Part shown: one piece after another, positions 48,855-61,690 of the stretch
Layout of the letters: each line of letters starts with the position of its first letter
Position numbering within the stretch: the first letter of the stretch is position 1
Source of the DNA: Promerops cafer
Taxonomy: Eukaryota; Chordata; Aves; Passeriformes; Nectariniidae
Assembly (NCBI GenBank): GCA_013398275.1
Contig: VZSE01002207.1
Location: 562,877-626,876, forward strand
Reading direction: 5' to 3'
Length of the DNA stretch: 64,000 nucleotides
Translations under genes and position numbers: made by a program
The notes under the pieces: model-generated
Seen by the model: the letters and a program-made list of their open reading frames with translations, nothing else
What the model was told of the DNA's origin: nothing
The model's database searches: none

Positions 48855-49083
48855 GGGTGAGATGGGATTTGGGAAGAATTCCTGGCTCTGAGAGTGGGCA
48901 GGCCCTGGCACAGGGGGCCCAGAGAAGCTGTGGCTGCCCCTGGATCCCTGGAAGGGTTCCAGACCAGGTTGGATGGGACTTGGAGCAACCTGGGATAGTG
49001 GAAGGTGTCCCTGCCCATGGCAGGGGTGGAACTGGGTGGTCTTTAGGGTCCCTTCCAACCCAAACCATTCTGTGAGTCTGTGA
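48855..49083 (+). mobile_element. CR1 LINE fragment (3' end)
   Basis: Contains gcaggccctggcacaggggg, cttggagcaacctgggatag and ttccaacccaaaccattctg. Intergenic. Confidence 0.93.
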
Positions 49084-51010
49084 AATACTTCTGGTGCTCA
49101 AAACTGACTGTGCTGTTCTTGATTGTATTAATTCACCACAACCTGTAGAGAGGCAGGTGGCATCTCATCCTCTGCTCATGTTTTCTAACATCCTTCCAGA
49201 CACTGGAAATGAAAACATTTTCCTCATTACTAAAGGTGAAACACAGACTGCCCTACAAACTGCAGAAGATGGGGAAAAAAACCCCAGCCAAGCTCCCACG
49301 ATGTGTGTTCTGCAGCTCAGCAATGGAGACTTTAGACAGAGGCTGTCAGTTCCCAGTTCCAAATGCTGGAATCATTTAAAGGCTGAGCCATTACAGCCAG
49401 CTCTAGAGAGGACACAGCTTGCCACTCACCATATCTGAGCACACACAGCTTCAACCCCAGTCACACCCCTCTGAAACCAGAGTCTGTGTTGAGCAGAGCC
49501 CCTCACCCACACCCCCCTGTGCCTCCCCGGGCTAAAAATGTGTTTCTGTGGCTATCCCACACTACCCATAGCTTTAAGGCCAGGCTGAACCCTTCCTGCA
49601 GGTTAGAGGAGTCACCTTCAGAGAATTCAGATTATCATTTTTCACCAAAATGGCAAAGAATGGAGATTTTACCCAGTTAATGATGTGGGTATGGATAGCA
49701 GCAAATGGTGCAGCCCAGGAGATGTAGGTCAGATAGATCCCTGCCCCAAAGGACATTTGATCTCCCCAGGGAAATGGTTATAGGATGTTTTTGTTGGTAC
49801 AAACGTGGCCAGAGCAAGCCAAGTTCTTCCAGCTCAGGATTAGCTGAACTGGTTTTGCTGAAATGTTAAATCAAAATGATAATGCTCAGCCTGAAGTCAG
49901 CACCAGCCTGGCAAAATCATTAGCAATTAAATGTACAATTTATAAGAGGAAATGTCAATGAATTGTACTTCTGTATTTAAAAAAGGAGCTGGGGTTGCTG
50001 TAACACCTCTGTTACTGTTCTTAAGAAAAAAAAAAATTAATTACACTTAGCAAAGAGAGGTGTTAGGTAAATAAAGCTGAACAAAGCCACACTGTAACTG
50101 GATCTCTGACTAGTCTGGATTAATGGGATTTTCTACCCTCCCTGGGCTCAGTCCCACCTGGTGCTCAGAGTATTTGACCTCCTCAGGAATGCGAGTCTTC
50201 AGCACCACACAACATCCTCCTTCCCCGATGCACACAGGCATTCAAAGGCAGGAAAAACCCCAGCATCTGAGCCACTGGGACCCATCCAGCCACCCTATTA
50301 AACCCTTTGTCTGCCCTGCCTCCCTGGAAGGTGTGTGACAGGCGACGGGGATTGCTTCAATCTGCTTACACAAAGCTGCAGAGAAAAGCCCCCAAGAACA
50401 GCGACCTGAGCAGCTCCGTCTCAGGCTGTACACCAAGATTAAAGTCTTATCAGCAGCTTGAAAAAATACCAAGCGTGGCAGGTTTTTGTTTGCCTCACCA
50501 GGTACCCCCAGACTGCTCTGCTGCAGCACAGCCCCAAAGCTGCTGTTTTCCCACGCCCTCACAGTTTCCAGCTTTCCTGAAATAATTCCTGAGTAAGGTC
50601 GAGCAATGGCACAAGGGTCCTCTGATGAATTAAGAGGAAGGAGGCAGCTCCTGTTTGTCTCTGAGCCTCTTTCCCTGCTCTGATACTGGAGCTGAGCTGC
50701 CTCTCCCTCGCAGCAGTGCTGCTGCAGGGATCTCTGTCCCAGTGGGAGCACAATCCATCTCCACTGATGCCACAGGGCTGCCCACAGACCCCTCCTGCTC
50801 TTGAAAGAGGTAGGAAAAATATTTATTTCTTGCTTAGCACAAGGGTTGTAGCTTTTTGCCACCTACTGACACGTTGTGGGAACAGCTCACCCAGCGAATT
50901 CCTGCAGGAAGGCTCAGTCCTGCCCTGCCTCTGGCTGAGAGGGACACAAAAATAAAACCAGGAGTGAACGGGGCACTTGGAGCACTGTCAGGAGAGCAAC
51001 ACTTATCCCA

Positions 51011-51236
51011 CAGAATCTTACAACATCCTGGGCTGGAAGGGACTCACAGGCATCATCAAATCCAGCTCCTGGCCCTGCACAGACACCCCAACAATCCCAT
51101 CCTGTGCCTGGGAGCATTGTCCAAACCCTCCTGGAGCTCTGGCAGCCTCGGGGCTGTGCCCGTTCCCTGGGGAGCCTGGGCAGTGCCAGCACCCTCTGGG
51201 GGAGGAATCTTTCCTAATATCCAACCTAACCCCCCA
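51011..51236 (-). mobile_element. CR1 LINE fragment, minus orientation
   Basis: Reads cagaatcttacaacatcctg, ggctggaagggactcacagg and tttcctaatatccaacctaa, the reverse of a CR1 subfamily with a distinct tail. Intergenic. Confidence 0.85.
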
Positions 51237-51458
51237 GTGACACAGCTGCAAGTCCTTAGGCCCAGTATTTGACTGGTCCTAGCTCTAATTCCCTCCTTGT
51301 CTCAGCCTCTGAGCACCTCGTTTCATCATTCCAGAGAAGGGGAACGTGTGAGAAATCATTCTTCCTGCTGGAAAACCAAGCCTTGCTTTCTTCCCCTTCT
51401 ATCTTGCCTCAGTTCATCTATTTTTTCCCCCTTTCTCTCCCCCTAAATTCCCTTTCTG

Positions 51459-51570
51459 CCTGGGTTGGATGGGGCTTGGAGCAACCTGGTTTAGTGGGAG
51501 GTGTCCCTCCCTGTGGCAGATGAATCTTTAAGGTTCCTTCCAACCCAAACCATTCTGGGATTCCGTGGAA
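51459..51570 (+). mobile_element. CR1 LINE fragment (3' end)
   Basis: Contains cctgggttggatggggcttg, gcaacctggtttagtgggag and ttccaacccaaaccattctg. About 220 bases from the minus-oriented copy at 51011-51236. Confidence 0.88.
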
Positions 51571-52618
51571 TGAGCCTTTACAAAGTGTCCCCACAGGAGA
51601 TATCTGTGTCAGTCCTGGGAAGCTGTAAATCTGGGGGATCCTCCGTCTGCCCAGAGCTTCTCCCATTTTTTGCTCCGTGCGTTTTGTTCTCTCCCATCAG
51701 TGCTGATGCTCCCCCTCGGGGATGGGGCAGAGCAAATCCTGCTGTGCTCCTGATCCAGCCCCAAATTTCTCTGTTCCTCCTGACACACAGCTGATACCCA
51801 CCCTGGCATTAACTGCTGGTCGGTGCAGCCACGATTGGGCATCCAAAATGACCCATTTTACTCGATTAAAATATTAAAGAACCACTGTTCTGTGAGAAAG
51901 GAGAGACAAAAAAAGAACAGTTTTGCAGTCACCCCTTGCAGACACTCACTTCTAATTAAATACTGAAGACCAAGCAGTTGTCACTCACTGGTGGCCACTT
52001 AACCCTGCTCCAAACACACCCAAAACAACCAGCAGGGCTTTGGACTTCCACAAATTCAGGCTGAGCTTAAAAACCAGGCATTATTTCTACTTAACACACA
52101 AACCACCTCCTTCAGTTTAGCCAAGCTGACCTAAAAATGCAGCTTTTTGCCACACAAAGATGCCTTTGAGAGTTGCTGGAGCTGACTTTTTTTTTCCAGT
52201 GTTCTTAGGAAAAAGCTTCTGAAGCTTCATTTGGCTACGCTGCACTGCACAGGGACTGTGAGGCCATTGCTGCTGCCCTGGGATGGGGATTGATAAAATA
52301 AGACACTTAATTTTCTGCAAAATGTGTCTGTAGGTCTTTGCAAAATATATTTTAGAAATTCTGCTTTTCCCTAAGAATCTCCTGCTCTTAAAAAACAAAT
52401 AAACAGAAAGCCACTGAGGTTAAGAGCAGGGGTTTGGTTTGGGATTTTTCTCTGGTTTTCATTTCTTGAAATCCCACTTTTCAGCCACAACAAGTTGCTG
52501 CTGCTATTTTTGTAAAGATGATTTGTAACAATGACCTGGCAAGATATTACCAAAAGTAATCACAAAAATGTGGCAGAAACATGGCAGAAAATAACATGCT
52601 AAAGCTAGAGCAGGAAAA

Positions 52619-52644
52619 AAGGGGAAAAAAAAAAAAAAAAAAAG
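52619..52644. repeat. Poly-A tract
   Basis: aaggggaaaa followed by about 18 A, beside the minus-oriented CR1 at 52690. Confidence 0.8.
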
Positions 52645-52689
52645 GAAGGCTGTCTCTCTGCAGCAACTTTTGCTTTCAACTTTTATTTC

Positions 52690-52797
52690 AATTTGCCCTA
52701 ATATCCTCCTTATAAACCTCCCCTGGTGCAACTTGAGGTGATTTCCTCTTGTCCTGTCACTTGCTCCTGGGAAAAGAAACCACCCCCAGCCTGGCTA
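52690..52797 (-). mobile_element. CR1 LINE fragment, minus orientation
   Basis: Reads ccctaatatcctccttataa, acctcccctggtgcaacttg and tcctcttgtcctgtcacttg, an internal CR1 3' region in reverse. Intergenic, next to a poly-A tract. Confidence 0.8.
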
Positions 52798-53160
52798 AAC
52801 TTCATTTATATCTAGGGGTAGCTTCAGGAATAAACAGAATTATCCATCTCCTAGAGATGAGTGTGGTGGGGAGTTCAAGTCCTGGTGCTGCTGGAGTCTT
52901 GGACAGCCAGATGGGACAAAAATTGGGGAATATGGGGCTGGAGTCAGGGCCAACTTCGGCCTCAGCAACCGACGGTCGCTGTTCTGGTTTATTTTCCAGC
53001 TCTGCCCTGTTCTCTTCCTTTCTTCCATCACACGTCAAGAGCCCCTGTCTGGGATCCCAATCCTTGGTTTTTAAAACTTGAGGTTTTTCTCCCTCTCAGC
53101 TGACAGGAAAAATCTGGGAGTGAATCCACAGCTGGGCTAAAGCACCTTGCAGAACCTAAA

Positions 53161-53346
53161 GGGGCCCCAGGAAGAGTTAGAGGGGGACTTTTGACAAGGG
53201 CCTGGAGGGACAGGACAAGGGGAAATGGCTTTAAATTGACATAGGGCAGGTTTAGATGGGATATTGGGAAGAAATTCTTCCCTGGGAGGGTGGTGAGGCC
53301 CTGGCACAGGCTGCCCAGAGAAGCTGTGGCTGCCCCATCCCTGGAA
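53161..53346 (+). mobile_element. CR1 LINE fragment lacking the 3' tail
   Basis: Contains gacttttgacaagggcctgg, gggacaggacaaggggaaat and ggccctggcacaggctgccc, then stops at atccctggaa. The usual tail is missing, so it was truncated after insertion or by rearrangement. Confidence 0.88.
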
Positions 53347-53940
53347 TCTTCTCCTGCCATGGGAACACAGATATTAAGCTGCACATAATACAAGGTTAGC
53401 CCTATTTTTTTCCTCTGTGGATGCAACACACTGAAGAGTTTTCTGATCCAGGTGTTTAAATTACAGGAGTCCAGTCTTCATCTGTGTAAGAAGGAAAAAA
53501 AATAATTACAAAACACAAAAAAGATTTTAAAAACCCCAACAAAAATACAGAGAAATATCTGAGTTGGAATTAGGCAGCTGCAGAGAGGAAAAAGGCTTTT
53601 TTTTTCCCCTCAGCAAGAAAGTCATGTAAGTGGTTATGCTGTGGAAATAGTTAAAATGAGTGAGTTCTTACCTCTTCATTTCTCAGCTTTTGAGTACTCG
53701 GATTCTGTACCTGATGCTCCAGTTAAGCACAATGAGACCTGGCTTTGTGCTCACACCAGGAACTGGAGAGGGGCACTGAGATCTGGAGCAGGGAGTGAAT
53801 CTGTGAGGAAAAAACCTCCACAGAAATCACTGCTCTTAGCCCAGGTGTGTCCAGCTTCAGGAAAACAGCCCCTGCCCGTGGCCACCCTTCCTGTTTGTTG
53901 TACAGAGTGACAACACTGGAGCCAGGCTGGGAGTGCTCAC

Positions 53941-54295
53941 CTGGGGAGGAGAAGGCTCCAGGGAGAGCTCAGAGCCCCTGGCAGGGCCTGAAGGGGCTCC
54001 AGGAGAGCTGGAGAGGGACTGGGGACAAGGCATGGAGGGACAGGACACAGGGAATGGCTCCCACTGCCAGAGGGCAGGGATGGATGGGATATTGGGAAGG
54101 AATTCCTGACTGAGGGTGGTGAGGCCCTGGCACAGGGTGCCCAGAAGCTGTGGCTGTCCCTGGATCCCTGGAAGTGTTCCAGGCCAGGTTGGACAGGGCT
54201 TGGAGCAGCCTGGGATAGTGGAAGGTGTCCCTGCCCATGGCAGGGTGTTGGAATGAGATGATCTTTAATGTCCCTTCCAACCCCAAACCCCTTTG
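53941..54295 (+). mobile_element. CR1 LINE fragment (3' end), one of the longest here
   Basis: Runs from ctggggaggagaaggctcca through aggcatggagggacaggaca and ggccctggcacagggtgccc to cccttccaaccccaaacccc. Intergenic. Confidence 0.92.
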
Positions 54296-55807
54296 CGGTT
54301 CAAGGGACGGTCACCAAGGGCTGCTTTCCAAAGTGTGGCTCTTCTGCAACAAAGCTTTCACAAAATCTGTGAGGGCATCACAGAATTTGGCTCAATGTAC
54401 CAAAGCACTTCCCATCAGACAGCTTCTGTCAGGAGAGAAATAATGAAATGCTTTTAGGGCAACGTGTTCCCTGAAGTCACCTCCCTTCAGTGTCAGATTT
54501 TGCCAGCCATATGCAGAATCCCCTGATGGGCCACGGCGATGAGTGAGGTGCAAACCGGAGCCTTCCCCTCGGGGCTCCCCGCAGCCAGCCCCAGCTCCCA
54601 GCCCATGGCTATCACCTTCCATCCCTTCCCTAATGGCCTGCTTTGATGCCCAGGTGTAACAGGATTCAGCGGTGCTGATTTCACTGATTAACACGCAAAT
54701 CACGCCCGGAGACTGGATGCTTCCTGCAATTAATCATCCTCTTGGCACATTTCAAAGAGCCCAAGAAAGATGATTAAAACAACGACAAAAAAAAAAAAAG
54801 ACAAAGAAAGACCTCAGACACAGAAACAAAGCAAACAACCGCCCCCAAACATGTGAACAACATCAGCTCAGGTTTTCTGCTGATGGTTTTTCTCACAGCA
54901 CAGAAAGCATCACCACCTTCCCGCTGCCAGGAGAAGGAAGGTGTTACTTCGGTGACCAAATAGATGCACACGAAGCCCCTGACCTTGAGGAAATGTCCCT
55001 GCTTTTAGAGGACAGGCGGTAACCCAACACCTGGAGGAGCAGCACATTCCCCACACAATTAAAGCCTGTTAACATGAAACCCAGATAGAGATCTGGGGTT
55101 AAATGTGCTGCGAGATCGGGAGAGCAGAGCCTGGATTGAGAGAACAGCGCGGGGCTTCTTCCCATCCCCTGAGGCGGCGTTATCAGCCCTGACCCGGTTC
55201 CTAACTTGCCACACCTTCTGCTGCAGTGAAACTTCTTACGGGTTCATGGATTGCAGCCTCTTGGTCCTTTACAGCCAGCGCATCTCTCCCCACAGAGTTT
55301 TGCCAGAGAAGTGCATGGGCTGGGGCTCAGTTTCAGGGTGAAGCTGATGAGGCAAAGCTGTGGCCATGGTGAAGGCTCTGAGGGATCCCTGAGCACCCAT
55401 CTCCCTGATGTCCTTCAGAGTGGACATAGGTGGCTCAGAGGGATGCAGCCCACACATCTGGCCTCCAGAAAAAAAGGCTTCTGCACAAATTTTCACTGTT
55501 TGTTCCCCTCTCAGTGCCTGGCCAGAAACAGACAATAACCCCAAAAGTGGTCTAAAGACATAGAAAGCTTAACTGAAAGAAAACAAGAGAGTTTCCAAAT
55601 GGAAAAGTAGGATTTATCATTTCAGGTTTCCCAGGTAAAGCTTAAGCTTGTTTACCGAGATGGATTTGGCAGATGTGATTAACTCTGGGCTCTTAAACAT
55701 GAAAACATTTATCTGCCTGCTTACACCATCCCAGTGGAGGCTCAGCTCTCTGCTGAGCACCCCTGGACGAGGAGGAGATCCTTCCCTGGCCACGTGCATG
55801 GCAGGGG

Positions 55808-56243
55808 TGATGCCTAGAGAGACTACCTGGAACAGAGCTGGACAGAGTTAAAGGAATAAAGCAGGGATTTATTCAAAGGCCTTTAAGGGATGCACCCTGG
55901 GCAGTACAAGAGCCTGGCCACACCCAAGATGGACCCAAGGTGGACGATCGGCCACAAGTTTTCACACTTTTATAAGTTTTGGTCATTTCCATGTTGGGGT
56001 TAATTCTCCAATTACAGCCTCAGGTTATGCAGTCCCATCCTCCCAGACTGCTCTCCTCAACTCTCTGCTGTTTGCACTTTTTGGGCCTGAAGCTGCAATG
56101 GTGTCCTTGGTTCTGGGGCTGGAAAAGGATTGTTCTGTCTGACTGAACTGTGAGAGCTTGCCAACCCTTGATGTGAAGTTCAGAGTCACACACTGAGGCA
56201 GTACAGAATCTGAAAAATATGAAAGCTAAAACTTAAGGCATCA
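55808..56243 (-). mobile_element. Solo LTR of an endogenous retrovirus (436 bp), minus orientation
   Basis: The ends form a perfect 7-bp inverted repeat, TGATGCC at 55808-55814 and GGCATCA at 56237-56243, giving canonical TG...CA termini. GGGG flanks both sides (55804-55807 and 56244-56247), a possible 4-bp target duplication. Read on the minus strand it has a TATAAAAG box at 55974-55967 and AATAAA at 55873-55868, in the right order for U3-R-U5. No gag, pol or env is adjacent, so it is most likely a recombined solo LTR in the intergenic DNA downstream of CCDC198. Confidence 0.8.
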
Positions 56244-57357
56244 GGGGTTTGGTGGACACAGAAGTTGGGAGCAGCTGCTGGAGAAGTCCCTCTGCTTTCC
56301 TGCTCCTCCGGGAGAGCCCTCACTGCCACACCAGCCTGGAGGAAGAAAAATTAATCAGAGGGGGCTGGAAAGCCAGAGGCTGAAGGGCAGGTGATTGTGT
56401 TCCTGGAGGAGATGGACACGAGAGCAGGGCTCAATCTGGGTTATTTTATAACTGAGTTGGAAGCTGCTCCGAGGGGGAACACACAGGGGGGGCTGCCAGC
56501 GCTCACTGGGAGCTGAAGAGGTCACTTATGGTGGCTGAGCTGCTCTCACAGCCAAAATACAAGGGTCCTCCTCTCCCTGCCCTTGTTCCCAGCTTTTCCT
56601 CTGCTAGATGAACCCTTCTGGGAGCTGGCTCAGTTTATCACCCCAGCAGAAATACATCACCAGATGTATATTTTTGCTGAAGGACACAATCTTAGAGGAG
56701 GGCACACACCTGGCTGTAGACAAGGCTGCTCTTCCACCCTGTTTCTGACTTTCTGTAGGCCCTGGTAGCCCATTCTGAACCAGGAGTTTGTTTTTTTTCA
56801 CCACCTCTCAACCTGTTCAGGTATCTCCTTCTGGCCACACAGAACTCCTCAGCTGAATGAGGTGCTGCCCTTCCAGAGCAGACCCTCCTGATCCCTCTGC
56901 CAGAGGCATCATGGTGTTGTCATGCTTTGCAGTCCCAAATTATCTGTGAAAACCCTCTCCCAGCCCCACAGAGTGCCCATCTCCATGCATGCAGGAGACA
57001 CTGGGGACAGCCCACGAGCTTCACACCTCTGATTTCCCATCCCTGGCACTTTCCTCCTATCCATCCCCTGGCCTTACCCCTTTTCTCCACACCTGTGTTA
57101 CCCCACCCGATTTGAGGCACTTACTATCAAGGAAGAATCTGTTTCACCAGGCTTGCTTTGCCCCAAGTGTGTAAAGCACATAAAAATATGGGAGTTCTGT
57201 GCCCTCTGCCCTGTGGCACTGCTTCATCCACCAGCACAGCCTCGCCTCCCTGCTCCCCCCCCATATTTCCTATAAAAAACCAAGTGGAGAGATTAGACCT
57301 GTGCATCCCAACCTTCTCTTGCCTCATTTCTATGTAAAGCTCTTATCAGCAAGCCCG

Positions 57358-57378
57358 AGCTGCTGCTGCTGCTGCTGC
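57358..57378. repeat. (CTG)n microsatellite, about six units
   Basis: gctgctgctgctgctgctg then cag, in intergenic DNA. Confidence 0.85.
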
Positions 57379-57749
57379 AGATGATTCACCCAACACAGAC
57401 GAGTGGGATCGCCCAGGCAGTGGTGGAGCAGGCTCCCAGCAGAATCCAGATGCCATGCAGATACTCCAGATCTTCAGGAAGCAGCCTGGAAATACCTGTT
57501 GGACCACGTAAAGAGCACTGTGGGGCACAGCTGTAGGAGCCAGAGGACTGGAAAAGCACCTGGAAGCTTTACAGAACCTTTCAGAAGGGGAAAAGTCTTG
57601 CTGTAAATTTTGACTTCCAAAGGTGCCCAGGTGGAGCAGAAAGTGGCTGCTCTGGATGAAACATTTCTCTTGAATAGACAAATCCTTTGTACAGAGTCTG
57701 TATCTTGAGATTTGTGAGTGAATGTGTTCAGAGCAACAATGTGGAGAGT

Positions 57750-58040
57750 TATGGAATCATTTAGGTTGGAAAAGCCCTCTAAGATCATCCATTCCAACCA
57801 ATTTCCCCAACACTGCCAAAGCCACCACAAACCCATGGCCCCAAGTGCCACATCCACGTGGCTTTGAAATCCCTCCAGGGATGGGGACTCCATCACTTCC
57901 CTGGGCTTGACAACCTTTTCAGTGAGGAACTTTTCACCTGTATCCAGTCCAAACCTCCCCTGGCACAACTTGGGGCCGTTTCCTCTTGTCCTGTCCCTTG
58001 TGACCTGGGAGATGAGACCAGGAGGAGTCAAAGCCCCCAG
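57750..58040 (-). mobile_element. CR1 LINE fragment, minus orientation
   Basis: Starts with tatggaatcatttaggttgg and aaaagccctctaagatcatc, then gactccatcacttccctggg and tttcctcttgtcctgtccct. It accounts for part of a long chance minus-strand open frame here. Confidence 0.93.
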
Positions 58041-60696
58041 CCCTGCATCCACTGCCAAACTGATGCCAACCCCATCAATGCCTTCACTGTCTGTAGGCAA
58101 ATGGGTGAATTTCTTGCTGGTAACCAAACAGAAACGTGGGAAATGCCCAGGATATGTGGGGTTATGACTGTGGCTGTAGTTTGATGGCCAGGGGGTGGTT
58201 CTGCTCTCACTGCTGGAGAAGGGGAGCCATGACATGCCTGTCACAGGCAGGGTGACAACCAGGATGGCTGTGATGGGCAGCAGGGATTTAGGAATGCCAA
58301 TTAAAGCTATTGCCTGTTCCAGAGATGTTTCAGAGAGCTGCCCCAGGTTCTGGTGTGGCTGTTTCAGGAGGTGGTTTGCTTTATTACTGTTTTGTTAGCT
58401 GTAACCTACTGTGGTTCTCCCTTTCCCCCTCAAGTCCTAATTTTAAGGAAAAAATCAGTTTCTGTTTGATGAAGCGAGGCTGTCTAAGCCTCGAGCCTCA
58501 TCTGAGTCACAGGAGTCAGAGGCCCCATCCTGTGTCAGGACCAGCTTTAAGGATTAATCCCCGTGGCTGCAAAAAGTCCCCAGCAAAAACTGCTTTGGCT
58601 CAAGTCCATGAGCTCGGGCTCCTGTAACAACCAGGTGCTGACAAATGGTAACTCCCAAACCAAATCCTCACTCTGCCCTTTCTGTGCCTTTCCCCTGCCA
58701 TGTGATCTGGTGTTTTAAGCAGGATAATGCTTGTTCAGGCCATTCTTGTTTGCACAGAGAGAAGAAAAGCGAGGAGGATGAGCAGATTTCCTAAGGACAC
58801 CCCTCCAGCACATCCCAAGCCTCCCATCTGTACAAGGTTTGGGCAGCCCATGTACTCCAAGGCACGATGACAACACTTGCCTCTGAAAAAGCAGCAGTTC
58901 TGATTTCCAGAATTCATGAATCCAAAGGATTCCAGCACACCCAGCCTCTCCTGCCTCAGTTTCCCCTTTTTCCTCCCTCTGAGGGCTGCAGCTTCTCCCC
59001 AGCCTGTCCTGAGCCACTTTGCCTGATGCTGACTGACAATGCATCCAATGCACACTGACAGAAAGGAGTTTTGGGGCTGGACCAAAAGAAACCCCAGAAA
59101 ATTATCTTTGCATTTCAAGGAGCACAAATTTGCAGCTTAAAGAAATCTAAATCTCCCTGGAAACTATTTACCAGGGAAAACTTACCCACAGTAATCAATC
59201 CTTTGAGTGTTAGAACAGCTTGAAACTAAAAGTTTGCAGAGCTCAAGCAGGAGGGGAAGAGGGATGAAGCTGGCAAAAGATCATTAAGAAGATATTTTAA
59301 ACATGTTTTTCTGGAATTTGATTTTTATTTCCACGCTTGGATTAAGCTCTTCAGCTGGTGAGGAAAAAACAGGAGAAGTCACTTGCAGGATCTGTGAAAA
59401 AAAAAAAAGGGCTCTTTCTGTAGGTTCAAAATGTTCCTGGGATTTTGAGGCTGAGTTTTCCGAGAGCACTTCTTCCAAAGGACTTTCCAAGAACACAGAG
59501 TAAACTGCAAAATAGTCTCACAGAGAACTACAAAATTCCTGTTGGAGAGATAGAAAAGTTATTTCCACATGGACAGAGCCAGAACATTGAAGTTTGACAT
59601 TTCAATACATGTATTTTTGGCCTATTTTGACACAGTACGAAGGACTGAGAATACTGAGATTATAGAGCCCAATGCAAGGCAGCACCTCTGTAAATGTCTG
59701 CTCCATATTCCATTTGTCAGTTTATAAATGGAGCCATTGGAGTCATCTCTGCTTCACTGACAGCCCGGAGACCGCCACATTTTCAATTTCCCTTCAATAA
59801 AACAAAACAAAAAAAACCCCAAGGAGAACACTTTAGCTTTTTAATCATATCCAGACCTGTTTCCTGTAATGAAGAACTTCTTTTCCAGTCCCAAGAGAGC
59901 AATTCTTTGAATGTCACTTTCAGATAGTGAGATAAAATCTCTGCTATTTGCAGGAAAAGGCCCCGACTGCCATTTGCAGCTTGAACCACTTCCCAATTTA
60001 TTTACTTGCTGAGGCTGTTTACATTTTCAGGCAGCCCAGCTCACTCATCCCTAACAAGCTCCATTTATTGCTGCAAGAAATGCAGCCCTGTGCCAGCCAC
60101 AGGAGAGACTTCGGACCTAAGGACACCAAAAGGTTTTTGGATCAAGTCACCCGAGTAAAAAAATGGGTGGAAAAGAAAAAAAAAAAAAAATCCCATTTTC
60201 TGGTGAGTTCTATCACTGACCAGCAGCAGGAGCCACGGATGGTGCAAGCCCTTCATTAGGGCTGAACCTGAAACTGCTTTTCATTCCTGGAGAGCTGCAG
60301 CACTCCCAGATCAGCACGGAGAGGGGAGATGAGGGAGGAGGACATCCTTAATTTGTCTGAAGAGCAGCTGGGTTTCTTCTTTATCTAATTATCTCCTCCA
60401 GCAAAGCCTCCTGCTCGGAGTCAATGGGGTTGGAGCACACTTAGCCCAGTTCAGGAGTGACACATCAACCCCTTTCATCAAATGCATCCAACTCCGAGGG
60501 CTCCTTTGTTTGTTCTTGCTGATATTAAAGACTAATTTTGATTTAGACTGAGAGCCTTTTCCATCCCCCGGGAGGGAGCCGTGGCAACATGAGAGTATTC
60601 AATTAACTGTGTGCTCTAAATTACTGATGGAAAGGAGTGTGTTCACGTGGACAGGGCAGGGATTTTCAGGGTACTGTCTGGAAGGGGGTTGCACAG

Positions 60697-60747
60697 CTAA
60701 TAGAATATAATAAATATCATTAATATAACATAATATAATATAATACA
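60697..60747. repeat. AT-rich (AATAT)n-like tract
   Basis: Repeated taatataata units precede the CR1 tail at 60756; a short ATT repeat (60820-60840) follows it. Confidence 0.75.
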
Positions 60748-60755
60748 GGATTTCT

Positions 60756-60820
60756 CCAGGAGCTGGGCTACAATGATCTTTAAGGGTCCCTTCCAACTCA
60801 GGTTATTCTAGGAGTCTATA
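60756..60820 (+). mobile_element. Short CR1 LINE tail next to AT-rich repeat
   Basis: Only the end remains: caatgatctttaagggtccc, ttccaactcaggttattcta and ggagtctata. The neighbouring (TA-rich) repeat is not the usual CR1 tail. Confidence 0.75.
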
Positions 60821-61122
60821 ATATTATTATTATTATATATAAGTAAGAGCTTCAGCTTTGCATAAATCTTTCTTACTTTGGCAAAGCTGCTCGGTCACCT
60901 ACTTTTTCAACCTTCTTCTTAACTGGCATTTTACAAACAAAAAAATAAAGAGAGCAGCAGGTGGCATCTTGTTACAGATAGAAAGTAGAAACCAGTTATT
61001 ATTAAGCCCCTGTATTCAATCTTTAGCCACTACCTCCTCTTTGTCACCTTCTTTTAGTCTTTGACACCTGGAGAGAAGCATTCACTTCAGCAGAAAGTAA
61101 TTTTCCTGTCTTGCTTTTGCTT

Positions 61123-61144
61123 TCTTTTTTTTTTTTTTTTAAAG
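61123..61144. repeat. Poly-T tract
   Basis: ctttctttttttttttttt then taaag, a homopolymer in intergenic DNA. Confidence 0.75.
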
Positions 61145-61400
61145 AAAATGCCCCAAATCAAGGCAGTAGCTGGTGCAGAAAATAGGAAAAACACCTCTCA
61201 GAAAAGTTAAGAAGCCATTTAGGACATTTTTTGGTGATGCTCTCAGGGTTCAGTTTTGATTGTGATAGATACTTTCTTAAATCCAGGATGGAACTTGTGG
61301 TGGTTGCAGAGCTGGAATTTAAATGTGTGTCTCCCACCTGGAGGTTACATACTCCAGCCACCTGCAAGGGCTGAGCAGCTGGAGAATCATTCATCAGAAT

Positions 61401-61690
61401 AACAGAATCATGGAATGGTTTGGGTTGGAAGGGATCATCTCTTTCCACTCCCCTGCCATAGCAGGGACACCTTCCACTGTCCCAGGTTGCTCCAAGCCCC
61501 ATCCAGCCTGGCCTTGGACACTTCCAGGGATCCAGGGGCAGCCACAGCTGCTCTGGGCACCCTGTGCCAGGGCCTCCCCACCCTCAGTCAGGAATTTCTT
61601 CCTCATCTCCAATCTAAATCCACCCTCTGTCAGTTTGAAGCCACTCTTGTCCTGTCACTCCATGCCCTTGTAAAAAAGTTCCTCTTCAGG
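61401..61690 (-). mobile_element. CR1 LINE fragment, minus orientation
   Basis: Starts with acagaatcatggaatggttt and gggttggaagggatcatct, then ccatccagcctggccttgga and ccaatctaaatccaccctct. Intergenic. Confidence 0.93.

Noticed and set aside
53641..53910. Exon-like frame AFEYSDSVPDAPVKHNETW after a ttcatttctcag acceptor
   Set aside because: No matching donor and no partner exon; the acceptor alone is not enough.
57474..58244. 256-codon minus-strand open frame
   Set aside because: Its centre is a CR1 copy (57750-58040), and the remainder has no recognisable domain; it is a repeat-derived chance frame.
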